Origin: an uncultured Desulfobacter sp.
GTDB lineage: Bacteria; Desulfobacterota; Desulfobacteria; Desulfobacterales; Desulfobacteraceae
Direction of reading: 5' to 3'
Assembly (NCBI RefSeq): GCF_963677125.1
Contig: NZ_OY781882.1
Span: 2,488,501-2,552,500, forward strand
Length of the DNA: 64,000 nucleotides
A program made the translations under genes and the position numbers. The notes beneath the pieces were generated by a model, which saw only the letters and a program-made list of their open reading frames with translations, was not told the DNA's origin and ran no database searches. Below are positions 53,140 to 62,247 of this stretch, one piece after another. The stretch's first letter is position 1; every line of letters starts with the position of its first letter.

Positions 53140-54174
53140 TTAATTCTCAAAATGGTGTTCAGGTAATAAAGAATCTGCCCGATAATATTTAATGCAAAAA
53201 AGATCCAAATAATCCTGTAATCTGTGTATACAAGATGCGCCTTGGATAAATTTTAATTTTTCAATCGGGCTATGAGACGGTCTATATTGGTGTAAATTAT
53301 TTAGTTTAGACGACTGTTGGGATGGCTTTTCCATGCCTTGCTTTAATTTACTTTCCACAACATTTATTGTGTCGGCCAAGTTACTCCAAGCTTGATTATT
53401 TTTATCTATAAGATCTTCATAGCAGATCAATTGTGAAACGATACTTTTATTATCAAACAACAGCTTGTTTTCAATGCACCAAAGAACACAATGGCGTTCA
53501 TATAAATTGAGGTCTGCCATTGGCCCAACATCCCTGATACTTTTTTTTAAATCTTTTGGTAGTGGATGTTGCAAATATTTCTTCAGCAAATTTTCTGCGT
53601 TCCAATCATTTGCGCCTTTAAGCCCTCCTACATTCTGGGCAACGCGGTCCAACCTCATTCTGGATTCAATCACAGAAGCCGGATGCCTGACGATTGCGAT
53701 GTGCAATGAAACAGGAAATGCTTTAACCATCCAGTCAATCATCAAATTAGCTCTGATCAGTTTGATGATTTTTCTTGGTCTGTTTACCGTTGAGCGATAC
53801 TTAGCCATTAGGCTGAAAGCTTCAGGAAATCTTTTGAGCCAGGCTTTAAACGGTCCTTTGTTTGAGAACGTTTGAGCATTAGGCAATAAACGGTCCGGCA
53901 GTATACGATATCGTGTCCAAAAATATTTAAGATCACCCATAATCAGTTTTTGAAAATAGGCCTGGAGTTCCTGATGATTTTCGCAGGCGGCCAAATACCT
54001 AAACCCATAGGTGCTTGCTATTGCATTCAACCTTTCCTGAAGCGGTTCAAAAATGACTTCTGCATATAAAGCCCCCGCGATTCTTTCCTCCAACCATGTG
54101 GTGCCGCTTCGTCCGCTGCCATACAAAAAAACAGGTGCAGAGGATAGATTGTTTACATTTTTATTTTTACCCAA
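53140..54174 (-). CDS. Sulfotransferase domain protein
   Basis: This 344-residue cytoplasmic protein has the PAPS phosphosulfate loop APVFLYGSGRSGTTWLEERI at about residues 14-30 and the 3'-phosphate motif LHIAIVRHPASVIESRMRL near residue 165. It resembles Sulfotransfer_1/3 carbohydrate enzymes. It presumably transfers sulfate to the lipid-linked glycan before flipping. It sits 3 bases from both the Wzx gene and the polymerase gene, tying sulfation to assembly. Confidence 0.8.
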   Translation of the reverse strand: MGKNKNVNNLSSAPVFLYGSGRSGTTWLEERIAGALYAEVIFEPLQERLNAIASTYGFRYLAACENHQELQAYFQKLIMGDLKYFWTRYRILPDRLLPNAQTFSNKGPFKAWLKRFPEAFSLMAKYRSTVNRPRKIIKLIRANLMIDWMVKAFPVSLHIAIVRHPASVIESRMRLDRVAQNVGGLKGANDWNAENLLKKYLQHPLPKDLKKSIRDVGPMADLNLYERHCVLWCIENKLLFDNKSIVSQLICYEDLIDKNNQAWSNLADTINVVESKLKQGMEKPSQQSSKLNNLHQYRPSHSPIEKLKFIQGASCIHRLQDYLDLFCIKYYRADSLLPEHHFEN

Positions 54175-54177
54175 AAT

Positions 54178-55458
54178 TTAACCCTTTCCCCCTTCCACTA
54201 AGAGTTTATCAACAATCAAGACTGTAACAATTCCTGAAATTGCTCCAATAATAGAATAGCCCCAAAGTATGGTCTCAATGGTTAAATTTGTATAACTGCC
54301 GACAGGTATAACCAACACACGTAAAAGGGATTCAAAAATAATAATCTTAGCCCATATTCGTTGCTTTCTCATAACAATATACATACTTGCTGCAGGCAGA
54401 CACAACAGCAAAGAGAATAACCAGGGAACCAGTATTTGCAGATATATACCGACGCCTGCCCATTTTGGACCAAGCACCCATGGAAGCAGCTTTGGAGCCC
54501 CCTCGAAAAGGATTAAAGAACTACTTCCCCCAATGATGGAAATGGCCAAAGTGTGCTTTAAAAACAGCTTTCTGAGTAATTTGAAATCGTCTTGTATTCG
54601 TGCGCTTTCCTGGATAAAGACCGATCTATAACTGACCAGAAGCATCTCTAAGGGCCTGCGGCTTAATGCCAGTGTCATTGCATAAACGCCGGCAACTTCC
54701 GGTGAATAAAGGGTCACAAATAAAGTAACAGGAAGATTATTTGCCATTGATCTAAAAAATGATCCAACCATTTGAAACTTGGGGAAGTCGCTATACTCCC
54801 GGGCAACGGCAATCAAAGTTCGATATTCCAAGCGGCTTAAAAGAAAATTTTTCAAATTTTTTATCCTTGAAGCACATATCCCAACCTTGATTATAAAACC
54901 CGACACATACGCTGTAATTAGAATACCAACACAGGATCCCTGTAATCCGCCCCACACCAACCGGATCACCATAGCAGCAGATACACTAAAAACACCGGAA
55001 CTTGATAACCACTTGAATTCCCGTCTTTTAATCAGCATCTGCTCGAAACAGACATAAGCTCCCCTGATGATGACGTAAATTGGAATAACCCAAAGCCAAT
55101 CGCTTAAACCAGATTCCAAAGTGAATAGAGACAACGAGTCATTTACCTTTACAAGTATCACGACAAAAAAAGAAAGCAGGCAAGCCAAAATTAAAACAAT
55201 TCTGAACAAAGCCGCTTCCTGGTCAGGTCTTCTTGTAAAGACAATGGCAGATTGATAGGAAAGGGTTGCCAATGGGATTAGTATTGTTGCAGTGGCGGTC
55301 AAACTGGCGGCAACACCATAGTCCTCTGGAGAAAATATCCTTGTTACAACCGGCATAAGTCCAAAACCAATAATCGCTTCTAGACCCTTGCCGCTAATTA
55401 ACGTTGCAACATTCTTTAAAAAAGTGGATGTTTTTATAAGATGTATTATTCTGTCCAC
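54178..55458 (-). CDS. Polysaccharide flippase (Wzx/PST family)
   Basis: This 426-residue MOP-superfamily membrane protein has about 12-13 hydrophobic segments. The N terminus FLKNVATLISGKGLEAIIGFGLMPVV is given here as VATLISGKGLEAIIG and LMPVVTRIFSPEDYGV, which is the classic Wzx start. It would translocate undecaprenyl-linked repeat units from the cytoplasm to the periplasm for the polymerase. It overlaps the adjacent sulfotransferase gene by 13 bases. Good family match, so function is fairly secure. Confidence 0.88.
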   Translation of the reverse strand: MDRIIHLIKTSTFLKNVATLISGKGLEAIIGFGLMPVVTRIFSPEDYGVAASLTATATILIPLATLSYQSAIVFTRRPDQEAALFRIVLILACLLSFFVVILVKVNDSLSLFTLESGLSDWLWVIPIYVIIRGAYVCFEQMLIKRREFKWLSSSGVFSVSAAMVIRLVWGGLQGSCVGILITAYVSGFIIKVGICASRIKNLKNFLLSRLEYRTLIAVAREYSDFPKFQMVGSFFRSMANNLPVTLFVTLYSPEVAGVYAMTLALSRRPLEMLLVSYRSVFIQESARIQDDFKLLRKLFLKHTLAISIIGGSSSLILFEGAPKLLPWVLGPKWAGVGIYLQILVPWLFSLLLCLPAASMYIVMRKQRIWAKIIIFESLLRVLVIPVGSYTNLTIETILWGYSIIGAISGIVTVLIVDKLLVEGGKG

Positions 55459-56369
55459 GCGGATAAATCTCTGCTAAAACGGCGTTCCAAAAATTCTATA
55501 TGGGGAAAATATATGTCTTTGAGTTTTAACTTTACTTCCTGAGGCATATTTATCTTTTTATAGTCAGAATTAATTCGTTCGTTTGGATCCTTTCTATTGT
55601 TACCCGTATTGGTCATTTTACCAATATTCATAAAGGCTGCGATCTCATGCAATGTTCCTTCCGGGTCTGAATTTATATCATCATAGAAAATATATTTAAT
55701 ATTTTTGGAATCATAAAAAGCATCCCAATTACTGATCATATCGATATAATTACCATAATCCAATCGTTCCGCGTCAAGAACCCATGGCAGGACCTCTTGT
55801 GTGAGATTCAACTCAGCCATACTTTTCCCTTTTTTGCGATCCATAAAATAACTGGCGCCGGACCAGGCTCTCTCTATAGGGTTTCTTATAATTAAAATAA
55901 TTTTTGTATGGGGCAGCTGTTGTTTGATTTGTCCGATCCTTTCCTTAGAGACTCGGCAATACGTCGGTGTTATATCTATTTTTATCTTATGTTTGCCACC
56001 TTTAAATTGGGATTTATACCATCGCCAATGAACCGGATCGCCCAGATTAAATTCAAAATGCCAATAAGAATTTTTTTTAAGATGGTCGAATACCGAATTT
56101 GTGCTTTTTAGATAATATTTGTGTGAAAAAAAATGCAATTCTTTTTGCGGCGGGAGGAAAACTTCAGGATAGCTGCGCAGATTAAAATATAACCAAGTTG
56201 TTGCCGCCTTTGGAACTCCAACACACAAAACGTCTGGAAGCTCGCCTTGACTACGTCGTTTTATCCTTGATTTTAATAACTGAACCCTTAACCTGATGAG
56301 CCGAAGGTAAATGTTTGCTCTTATGGTCATCAACTTCTTATATTTGTACCACTTATGCTGTAATGCCAT
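55446..56369 (-). CDS. Sulfotransferase domain protein
   Basis: This 307-residue protein has a basic N terminus, then LPDVLCVGVPKAATTWLYFN as the phosphosulfate loop, SYPEVFLPPQKELHFFSHKY, and IILIIRNPIERAWSGASYFM as the 3'-phosphate motif, an NDST/Sulfotransfer_1 pattern. It is expected to sulfate EPS sugars. AGGAAG about 9 bases before the ATG at 56369 supports the start; a second ATG (MTIRANIYLR) is 13 codons in. It is followed, in the direction of transcription, by the flippase with an overlap. Confidence 0.84.
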   Translation of the reverse strand: MALQHKWYKYKKLMTIRANIYLRLIRLRVQLLKSRIKRRSQGELPDVLCVGVPKAATTWLYFNLRSYPEVFLPPQKELHFFSHKYYLKSTNSVFDHLKKNSYWHFEFNLGDPVHWRWYKSQFKGGKHKIKIDITPTYCRVSKERIGQIKQQLPHTKIILIIRNPIERAWSGASYFMDRKKGKSMAELNLTQEVLPWVLDAERLDYGNYIDMISNWDAFYDSKNIKYIFYDDINSDPEGTLHEIAAFMNIGKMTNTGNNRKDPNERINSDYKKINMPQEVKLKLKDIYFPHIEFLERRFSRDLSAWTE

Positions 56370-56520
56370 CCCGGTTTACTTCCTTTTATTTGAAGCAGAC
56401 CTATGTCTATTCACTTCAAAAAGAAAAAACGATTTTAAATAAGGCATTCGCTGAACTTGCCTTTATTCCGGTCTTCTTTTGCATACAACATAGGTCAATT
56501 GCGACTCAAAAAATGCCTTA

Positions 56521-57867
56521 TTAAATCACCATCCACTCATCGTCGATTCTTCGGACTCTAATCACCATATATTGCTCATTAATCACCTTATAATCGCTTC
56601 CATCAATTTTTGAACCGTTTCCGTCGATAACTATTTCATTATCTGTGTCATCAATTTTCTTAAATATATGTTCATCACCAGAGGTTGTTGGCGAATCATT
56701 TGCCAACTTCAAGGTAAAGGGGCCGGAGCCTGCGTCACACAGACATAAATTTTCGTATCGAGAAATGATCGTGCTGTCATCAGACATATTATATTTAAAA
56801 TATCCTTGCAGCCCAGCACCGCCAACCACATATCCCTCCATACTACGCACCCTGCAGCCGTAAGCTTCAATGATTCCGCCGGAGCCATTGGACGGCTCGC
56901 TATCAGTCCGTTTAGCCGCGTATAACGATTTACTGCCATTGTCATATAAATCCGGGCCTATCTCTGTCTGGCAATAGCAGCCGTATAGACGAACCCATCC
57001 GTTTTCTGCTCGAACAGCATTTATTTTGGCATTAGAAGATGGCGCAACATTTCTAGCGAACATTTCCGCATCGTGAATTTCAGCTCTAGCATTACCCCCA
57101 GTGTTTGAAGATGGTATATACAATCCGATAACATCTTGATCAGGATCTTCTATATCTTGGTCATAGTAGTACCCGGTACCAATTCTCCCGCCATACCAAT
57201 CCAACCGGTTTCCACTTTCCATAACAATTCCATACCTGGGTAACCCGGTCTGATTTCCTGTCAGATAGATATCACAATTATGCCATCTTGAATTCCCATC
57301 GCTCAGTCGGATTCCTCCGGCTTCAGTCTTTATCCTTAAATTATAAGCAGTAAGATTAACTTTACCGCCAAAGTTAATCGCATATTTGGGCTGACTACAT
57401 CCTGTGATTCCTGAAACCTCAAACTCTAAGTTACTTAATATGACCTCAGACACAATTCCCGGCATTTTCTGAACAGCCCCGCGAATCGTTCCGGATCCAA
57501 TAGTACCAGAATATCTGATCCCAAAATTAGATAAAACCATATTGGAGCACAAACGGATATAATCCCCTTGTAAAAAACTTGTTTCTATAAAGCTGCTTTT
57601 TTGCCCGGAACCGATGATATCAACGTATTCCTTGCAGTCAAATCCTCCATAAGTGCCTGGTAAAACGAAAATTTGATAAGGATTATATTCACTGTTGTTC
57701 TCAATTGCATCTAAAGCTGAGCTAATGTCCGGATAATCACCATTGTCCCCAACCAACAATTGATTGGCGGCACTTGAGGCAAAAGCATTATTAGTTGAAG
57801 ATAATAAAACAGCGCCTAACCCTACGGTCGCAGCATTTTTGAAAAACTGCCTCTTGTTTTTATTCAT
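56521..57867 (-). CDS. Exported right-handed beta-helix (pectin-lyase-fold) protein
   Basis: This 448-residue protein has a signal region NKRQFFKNAATVGLGAVLLSS, similar to a Tat signal but with Lys-Arg in place of Arg-Arg. The body opens with LLVGDNGDYPDISSALDAIE and IFVLPGTYGGFDCKEYVDIIG, the start typical of parallel beta-helix pectinesterase/lyase-like folds, followed by short repeating beta rungs. In an EPS locus it could be a polysaccharide lyase, epimerase or binding protein. No catalytic residues were identified. A 151-bp AT-rich gap separates it from the next sulfotransferase gene. Confidence 0.65.
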   Translation of the reverse strand: MNKNKRQFFKNAATVGLGAVLLSSTNNAFASSAANQLLVGDNGDYPDISSALDAIENNSEYNPYQIFVLPGTYGGFDCKEYVDIIGSGQKSSFIETSFLQGDYIRLCSNMVLSNFGIRYSGTIGSGTIRGAVQKMPGIVSEVILSNLEFEVSGITGCSQPKYAINFGGKVNLTAYNLRIKTEAGGIRLSDGNSRWHNCDIYLTGNQTGLPRYGIVMESGNRLDWYGGRIGTGYYYDQDIEDPDQDVIGLYIPSSNTGGNARAEIHDAEMFARNVAPSSNAKINAVRAENGWVRLYGCYCQTEIGPDLYDNGSKSLYAAKRTDSEPSNGSGGIIEAYGCRVRSMEGYVVGGAGLQGYFKYNMSDDSTIISRYENLCLCDAGSGPFTLKLANDSPTTSGDEHIFKKIDDTDNEIVIDGNGSKIDGSDYKVINEQYMVIRVRRIDDEWMVI

Positions 57868-57885
57868 TTTTCTCCATTGCCATTT

Positions 57886-58665
57886 TTATGTCAAAAATCT
57901 GTTAAATTCTGTCTTTCCAAAAAACGAGGTGATTTCTTCATAATTTTCAATAAGTTGTTGAATATTATCCGTATTAATTTTTTTGTATTCCGGAACTGAG
58001 CATTCAAATGGGTCCAGATTTAAAAATGAAAAGATAGCTTGGGCTTCTTTGTTCATATTTTCTACAAAATCTTCATAAAAAATTTCAATATATTCTTTTT
58101 GGGGGTAGCGTTGTTGATATTTTTTTATATTTGCCTGTATGTTTTTGATCTCATTTATGGTTTTCTCTGGCTGTAAATGAATAGTAACATTTTCAATTTT
58201 TTCGGTGCCGGTTGAATGATATAGTTTCCTTTTCATTGCTGTTTTTCGGGAAAGAATCATCTTGAGTGTATTTCGCCGTATGAGATGAATAATCTTTACT
58301 TTGTTATCTATAATCCACTGAGTTATCGAACTGTTTATTTGATCATACATTAATTTAAAGCCTACGGCCTGGGCAGGCAGGTCTGCTGAAAAATACGCGC
58401 TTAAAAATTGTTCCACTGAGGCATTCCGATTGAACAGATGATTGATTTTATTTCTGACAGTAGCATTTTTAAAGGCCTTGTAACTATTATCCTTCTTGCT
58501 TTTTTTCATAAAAAGCTCCCCGCGAGCACTTATTGAGGGATGCTGATTAAGATAATGATAAAACATCGTTGAGCCGGTTCTTTGAGTGGTTAAAATGATA
58601 AAATGCGTTTTTGTTGCACCCATAATTAAATGTCCCATTTCCATTAAAAAAAATCTATGTCGCAT
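57886..58665 (-). CDS. Sulfotransferase (Stf0-like)
   Basis: This protein of 245-259 residues has the PAPS loop THFIILTTQRTGSTMFYHYL and KIIHLIRRNTLKMILSRKTA as the 3'-phosphate region, closest in pattern to the Stf0 group that sulfates glycolipids such as trehalose. It ends ITSFFGKTEFNRFLT. The start is uncertain: ATG 58665 has a cramped AGG, whereas ATG 58623 (MGATKTHF) follows GGGAC about 9 bases upstream. Fourth sulfotransferase of the locus. Confidence 0.78.
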   Translation of the reverse strand: MRHRFFLMEMGHLIMGATKTHFIILTTQRTGSTMFYHYLNQHPSISARGELFMKKSKKDNSYKAFKNATVRNKINHLFNRNASVEQFLSAYFSADLPAQAVGFKLMYDQINSSITQWIIDNKVKIIHLIRRNTLKMILSRKTAMKRKLYHSTGTEKIENVTIHLQPEKTINEIKNIQANIKKYQQRYPQKEYIEIFYEDFVENMNKEAQAIFSFLNLDPFECSVPEYKKINTDNIQQLIENYEEITSFFGKTEFNRFLT

Positions 58666-58695
58666 CCTTTTTTTGATATCAAAATGAGCAATTTA

Positions 58696-58725
58696 AAAAT
58701 GTATCAAAATGTATCAAAATGTATC
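58696..58725. repeat. Three tandem 10-bp repeats
   Basis: AAAATGTATC occurs three times head to tail in the gap between the Stf0-like gene and fcl. It may be a small slipped repeat at an old junction. It contains in-frame ATGs for the short frame that follows. Confidence 0.7.
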
Positions 58726-58832
58726 TCCTTGCCTGTGGTTATTCCAAAGACAACCTCACCATCCTTCACTCCTGCCGGAAGGATTTCGCTCTGGATTTTG
58801 GCAAATACCACGACAGCCTAAAGTGGGATTAA
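58719..58832 (+). pseudogene. Short coding remnant, unidentified
   Basis: An ATG directly after the tandem repeats opens 37 codons (MYLLACGYSKDNLTILH then SCRKDFALDFGKYHDSLKWD) with protein-like composition, ending at TAA 7 bases before the fcl stop on the other strand. It has no ribosome site. It reads like the C-terminal end of a larger gene on the plus strand whose 5' part was lost when the EPS block was exchanged. Not identified; a genuine small gene cannot be excluded. Confidence 0.3.
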
Positions 58833-58839
58833 ACATTCC

Positions 58840-59835
58840 TTACTTCCTAAACCAGTCGTAGGTAGACCGGATACCCTGGTCCAAGTGGATGGATGCTGAC
58901 CAGCCAAGTTCCTTTAAGCGAGAGACATCCAGAAGCTTTCTGGGGGTGCCGTCGGGTTTGGATGAATCAAACACCAGGTCTCCCTGGAATCCAACCTCCT
59001 TTTTTATGGTCCGGGCAAGTTCTTTTATGGTGCAGTCTGTTCCGGTCCCTACATTGACAAAACAGGGGGAAGGATAACTGGTGAGATGGCGGTCTACAGT
59101 ACTGTCCGGCAAAGACATAATAGAGACAGAGGCATCGGCCATGTCATCTACATGCAAAAACTCCCGCATAGGGGCTCCTGTTCCCCAGATAGTTACGGTT
59201 GGGGCGCCGGTCTGCTTTGCTTCGTGAAACTTACGGATCAGGGCAGGAAGCACATGGGAGGTTTCAAGATTAAAATTGTCGTTTGGGCCGTAAAGGTTGG
59301 TGGGCATGACTGCCATGAACCGGGTGCAGTACTGACGGTTGTAAGATTCGCACATCTTAATGCCGGCAATTTTAGCAATGGCATAGGGTTCATTCGTAGG
59401 CTCCAGTATTCCTGTAAGCAGATGTTCCTCTTTCATGGGCTGGGGCGCATTTTTGGGATAAATGCATGAGGAGCCCAGAAAAAGCAATCTTTGTACTTTA
59501 TGCACATAAGCCGAATGAATTATGTTGGTCTGGATGGTCAGGTTGTCATGGATGAATTGGGCCGGGTAAGTGTTGTTGGCATGAATGCCGCCGACCCTGG
59601 CGGCTGCCAGAAACACATGGGCGGGTTTTTCTGTTTCAAACAATTCATTCACGGTTGCCTGGTTTGTCAAATCGGCTTTCAGGTGTTGAATCGGCATATT
59701 TATTTGTTCTTCAAGGATTGAAGAGTGATATGTACCGACAAGATTGCTAAATCCTTTGTCAACCAGTTTTCTTATAATGGCGGAGCCCACCATGCCGGAA
59801 GCACCGGCTATGAGAATTTTATCTGTTTTATTCAT
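58840..59835 (-). CDS. fcl: GDP-L-fucose synthase
   Basis: This 331-residue short-chain dehydrogenase (epimerase/reductase) converts GDP-4-keto-6-deoxymannose to GDP-L-fucose with NADPH. It shows the N-terminal ILIAGASGMVGSAIIRKL, FLAAARVGGIHANNTYPAQF, LFLGSSCIYPKNAPQPMKE with the catalytic Ser, and EPYAIAKIAGIKMCESYN with YxxxK. An upstream frame reaches 59895, but the ATG at 59835 (MNKTDKILIAG) gives normal length and overlaps the gmd stop by 8 bases. With gmd it supplies L-fucose. Confidence 0.95.
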   Translation of the reverse strand: MNKTDKILIAGASGMVGSAIIRKLVDKGFSNLVGTYHSSILEEQINMPIQHLKADLTNQATVNELFETEKPAHVFLAAARVGGIHANNTYPAQFIHDNLTIQTNIIHSAYVHKVQRLLFLGSSCIYPKNAPQPMKEEHLLTGILEPTNEPYAIAKIAGIKMCESYNRQYCTRFMAVMPTNLYGPNDNFNLETSHVLPALIRKFHEAKQTGAPTVTIWGTGAPMREFLHVDDMADASVSIMSLPDSTVDRHLTSYPSPCFVNVGTGTDCTIKELARTIKKEVGFQGDLVFDSSKPDGTPRKLLDVSRLKELGWSASIHLDQGIRSTYDWFRK

Positions 59836-60913
59836 TTTGATTAAACACCTTGAAGCCGGCGCGCTTGCATAATTCGTCCCGTTTGGCTTCTTCAAGATCG
59901 GCTAAGGTCATTTCCCTGACCAGTTCTTTAAAGCTGATTTTCGGTTCCCAGCCCAAATTTTGTTTGGCTTTTGCAGGATCTCCCAAAAGGGTTTCCACTT
60001 CGGTAGGACGAAAATACCTGGGATCTACAGCTACGATGGTTTTACCGTTGGCCGGATTGATGCCTTTTTCATCAACACCTTCGCCCTGCCATTCGATGGC
60101 CATGCCCAGTTCCTTGGCTGATAATTCCACGAATTCCCGGACTGAATGCTGCTCCCCTGTGGCAATGACATAATCATCAGGAACATCCTGCTGAAGCATC
60201 AGCCATTGCATTTCAACATAGTCTTTTGCATGGCCCCAGTCCCTGAGAGCGTTCATGTTGCCCAGGTAAAGGCAATCCTGCATGCCTAAATGAACTCGGC
60301 ACAGTGCCCGGGTAATTTTCCGCGTCACAAAAGTTTCCCCGCGGATAGGCGATTCATGGTTAAAGAGGATACCGTTGCAGGCGTATATGTTATAGGCTTC
60401 CCTGTAGTTCACCGTGATCCAGTAGGCGTAAAGCTTAGCACAGGCGTATGGGGATCTGGGATAAAATGGTGTTTTTTCTGTCTGGGGAACTTCCTGGACT
60501 TTGCCGAACAACTCTGATGTGGAGGCCTGGTAAAACCGGGTTTTATTTTCCAGACCCAATAGGCGGATGCCTTCGAGCAGGCGCATTGTGCCAAGGGCAT
60601 CTGCGTCTGCGGTGTATTCAGGAGATTCAAATGAAACCTGCACATGGCTTTGTGCAGCCAGATTGTATACTTCGTCCGGCTGGACCAGCTGGAGGATGCG
60701 GATTAGATTTGAAGCATCGGTGAGGTCTCCGTAATGAAGGATCAATTTACGATTGTCCGTATGAGGATCCTCGTAGAGATGATCGATACGATCTGTGTTA
60801 AACAAAGAAGCACGGCGTTTGATGCCATGAACTTCGTACCCTTTGCCAAGGAGGAACTGCGCAAGATAAGCGCCGTCCTGGCCTGTGATACCGGTAATGA
60901 GTGCTTTTTTCAT
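59828..60913 (-). CDS. gmd: GDP-mannose 4,6-dehydratase
   Basis: This 361-residue dehydratase makes GDP-4-keto-6-deoxymannose from GDP-mannose. It shows ALITGITGQDGAYLAQFLLG, GIKRRASLFNTDRIDHLY, QASTSELFGKVQEVPQ and SPYACAKLYAYWITVNYREA with the YxxxK pair. It is the first gene of the 34-kb EPS run on the minus strand and overlaps fcl. No clear ribosome site precedes its ATG, and the promoter must lie in the 795-bp gap beyond 60914. Confidence 0.96.
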   Translation of the reverse strand: MKKALITGITGQDGAYLAQFLLGKGYEVHGIKRRASLFNTDRIDHLYEDPHTDNRKLILHYGDLTDASNLIRILQLVQPDEVYNLAAQSHVQVSFESPEYTADADALGTMRLLEGIRLLGLENKTRFYQASTSELFGKVQEVPQTEKTPFYPRSPYACAKLYAYWITVNYREAYNIYACNGILFNHESPIRGETFVTRKITRALCRVHLGMQDCLYLGNMNALRDWGHAKDYVEMQWLMLQQDVPDDYVIATGEQHSVREFVELSAKELGMAIEWQGEGVDEKGINPANGKTIVAVDPRYFRPTEVETLLGDPAKAKQNLGWEPKISFKELVREMTLADLEEAKRDELCKRAGFKVFNQNE

Positions 60914-61708
60914 GGTTAATTTTTATATTTTTAGATGAGTATACTTTTCAGTGCGCGGCACGGAGAAACGCTGTGTTTCTCTGTACGCTCTGAGGTTAGA
61001 TATAAAGAGGGCCAAGCCCTTCATTTCAACTCTTCTGGGTATGGGAAAACAGTTTAATTCCTTCGGGATTTTTGTTTGTAAAATCACAAAGAACGCAAAA
61101 GTTCAACTTTCACCAAGTTACACAAAGGTTGGATCAGCATGACTTTTACAGTGATGGGGGTGGAGGTGGGGTAGTGTCGGGTGGTGCAGATATGTTACAA
61201 ATTTTATTTATTATTTATTCGGCTTCAGGGGGTACAAGGGGATTTGACTATCTTCATTGTTCAATATTTCTCTATCAGATGTTAGTCCTTTAATCGCAGA
61301 TCGGTCATTGCATCAAGAGGGATATTTTTATTAAGGGAGAAAGATAGCTCCGCCCTTTTGGTTACATTATGTCATGAACCCAAAAACAGATTGGCGTCAA
61401 ATTATAAGGCCTGTAAGTTCTACCATGCAGGCGAGTATTCTGGCAACAAATATGCCATATAGTCATTTTTGTAAAGCCGTTTTTGTTTAGTTTTTGGTTA
61501 CAAAATTTTTAAACAAATCTTACAAAAGACGGACTCTGTTTCAGAGCCATAGAACAAAAAAAATTCAATAAAAATGTCCCGCCTCCCCCATGATTTTACT
61601 ATATTTATCCACATATTGATTTTATATCGAATTATTTATACAAAGCATGGAAACTTACGATCCTACTCTGGAAGACAATTAATCATAACGGGCTTAAAAA
61701 GGTCATGC
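60914..61708. other. 795-bp gene-free boundary region
   Basis: No convincing gene. It holds a GAGAAAC/GTTTCTC hairpin (60963-60981) and a degraded stretch of CACAAAG/CACCAAG-like units (61083-61126) that resembles a decayed member of the CACGAAG repeat class. A palindrome, TGGCAACAAATATGCCA (61441-61457), keeps GG-N10-GC on both strands and so could be a sigma-54 site toward gmd, toward the asparaginase-like gene, or neither. Overall AT-rich; likely contains the EPS operon promoter. Confidence 0.5.
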
Positions 61709-62203
61709 ATGGACACAATTTCGATTATTGCTACCGGTGGAACTATTGATAAAATTTATTTTGATGCAAAAAGTGAATATGAGGTCGGGCCTCCCAACGC
61801 AATTCAGGTGCTTGATCAATTCAATCTGCAAGTCCCTTACACCATTACGTCACTTATGAGGAAAGACAGCCTTGATTTAACCGATGAGGACAGGGAGCGT
61901 ATCGCCCAAACGGTTGCAGCAGACCCATGCAGGAAAATTATCATCACCCACGGCACAGATACCATGCCGGAGACGGCCAGGCACATCATTGGCCATGGCG
62001 GTGCAAAGGATAAAATTGTTGTGCTCACAGGCGCGCTTCTTCCTGCCATGTTTAATGCCACGGACGCGGTTTTCAATTTAGGCTGTGCTCTAGGTGCTGT
62101 TCAAAAGGCCAACCCTGGTGTTTACATTGCCATGAACGGAAAAATATTCATGGGGGGAAAGGTCGTTAAAAATAGAAAATTAGGTAAATTTGAAGAGCGT
62201 TGA
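61709..62203 (+). CDS. Single-domain asparaginase-like protein
   Basis: This 164-residue protein corresponds only to the N-terminal catalytic domain of L-asparaginase I/II. The first threonine motif SIIATGGTIDKIYFD and the second THGTDTMPETARHI, with ALLPAMFNATDAVFNLG, are intact, but the normal C-terminal domain (about 130 residues) is missing, with no sign of a frameshift. The ATG at 61709 follows AAGG; the longer frame to 61574 is unlikely. It could be an amidase of unknown substrate. It ends 45 bases before the hydrolase gene on the same strand. Confidence 0.8.
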   Translation: MDTISIIATGGTIDKIYFDAKSEYEVGPPNAIQVLDQFNLQVPYTITSLMRKDSLDLTDEDRERIAQTVAADPCRKIIITHGTDTMPETARHIIGHGGAKDKIVVLTGALLPAMFNATDAVFNLGCALGAVQKANPGVYIAMNGKIFMGGKVVKNRKLGKFEER

Positions 62204-62247
62204 AGGCCATCCCCCCCAAAAAAAAGGAGAAAAACAAGGAGAATCTA

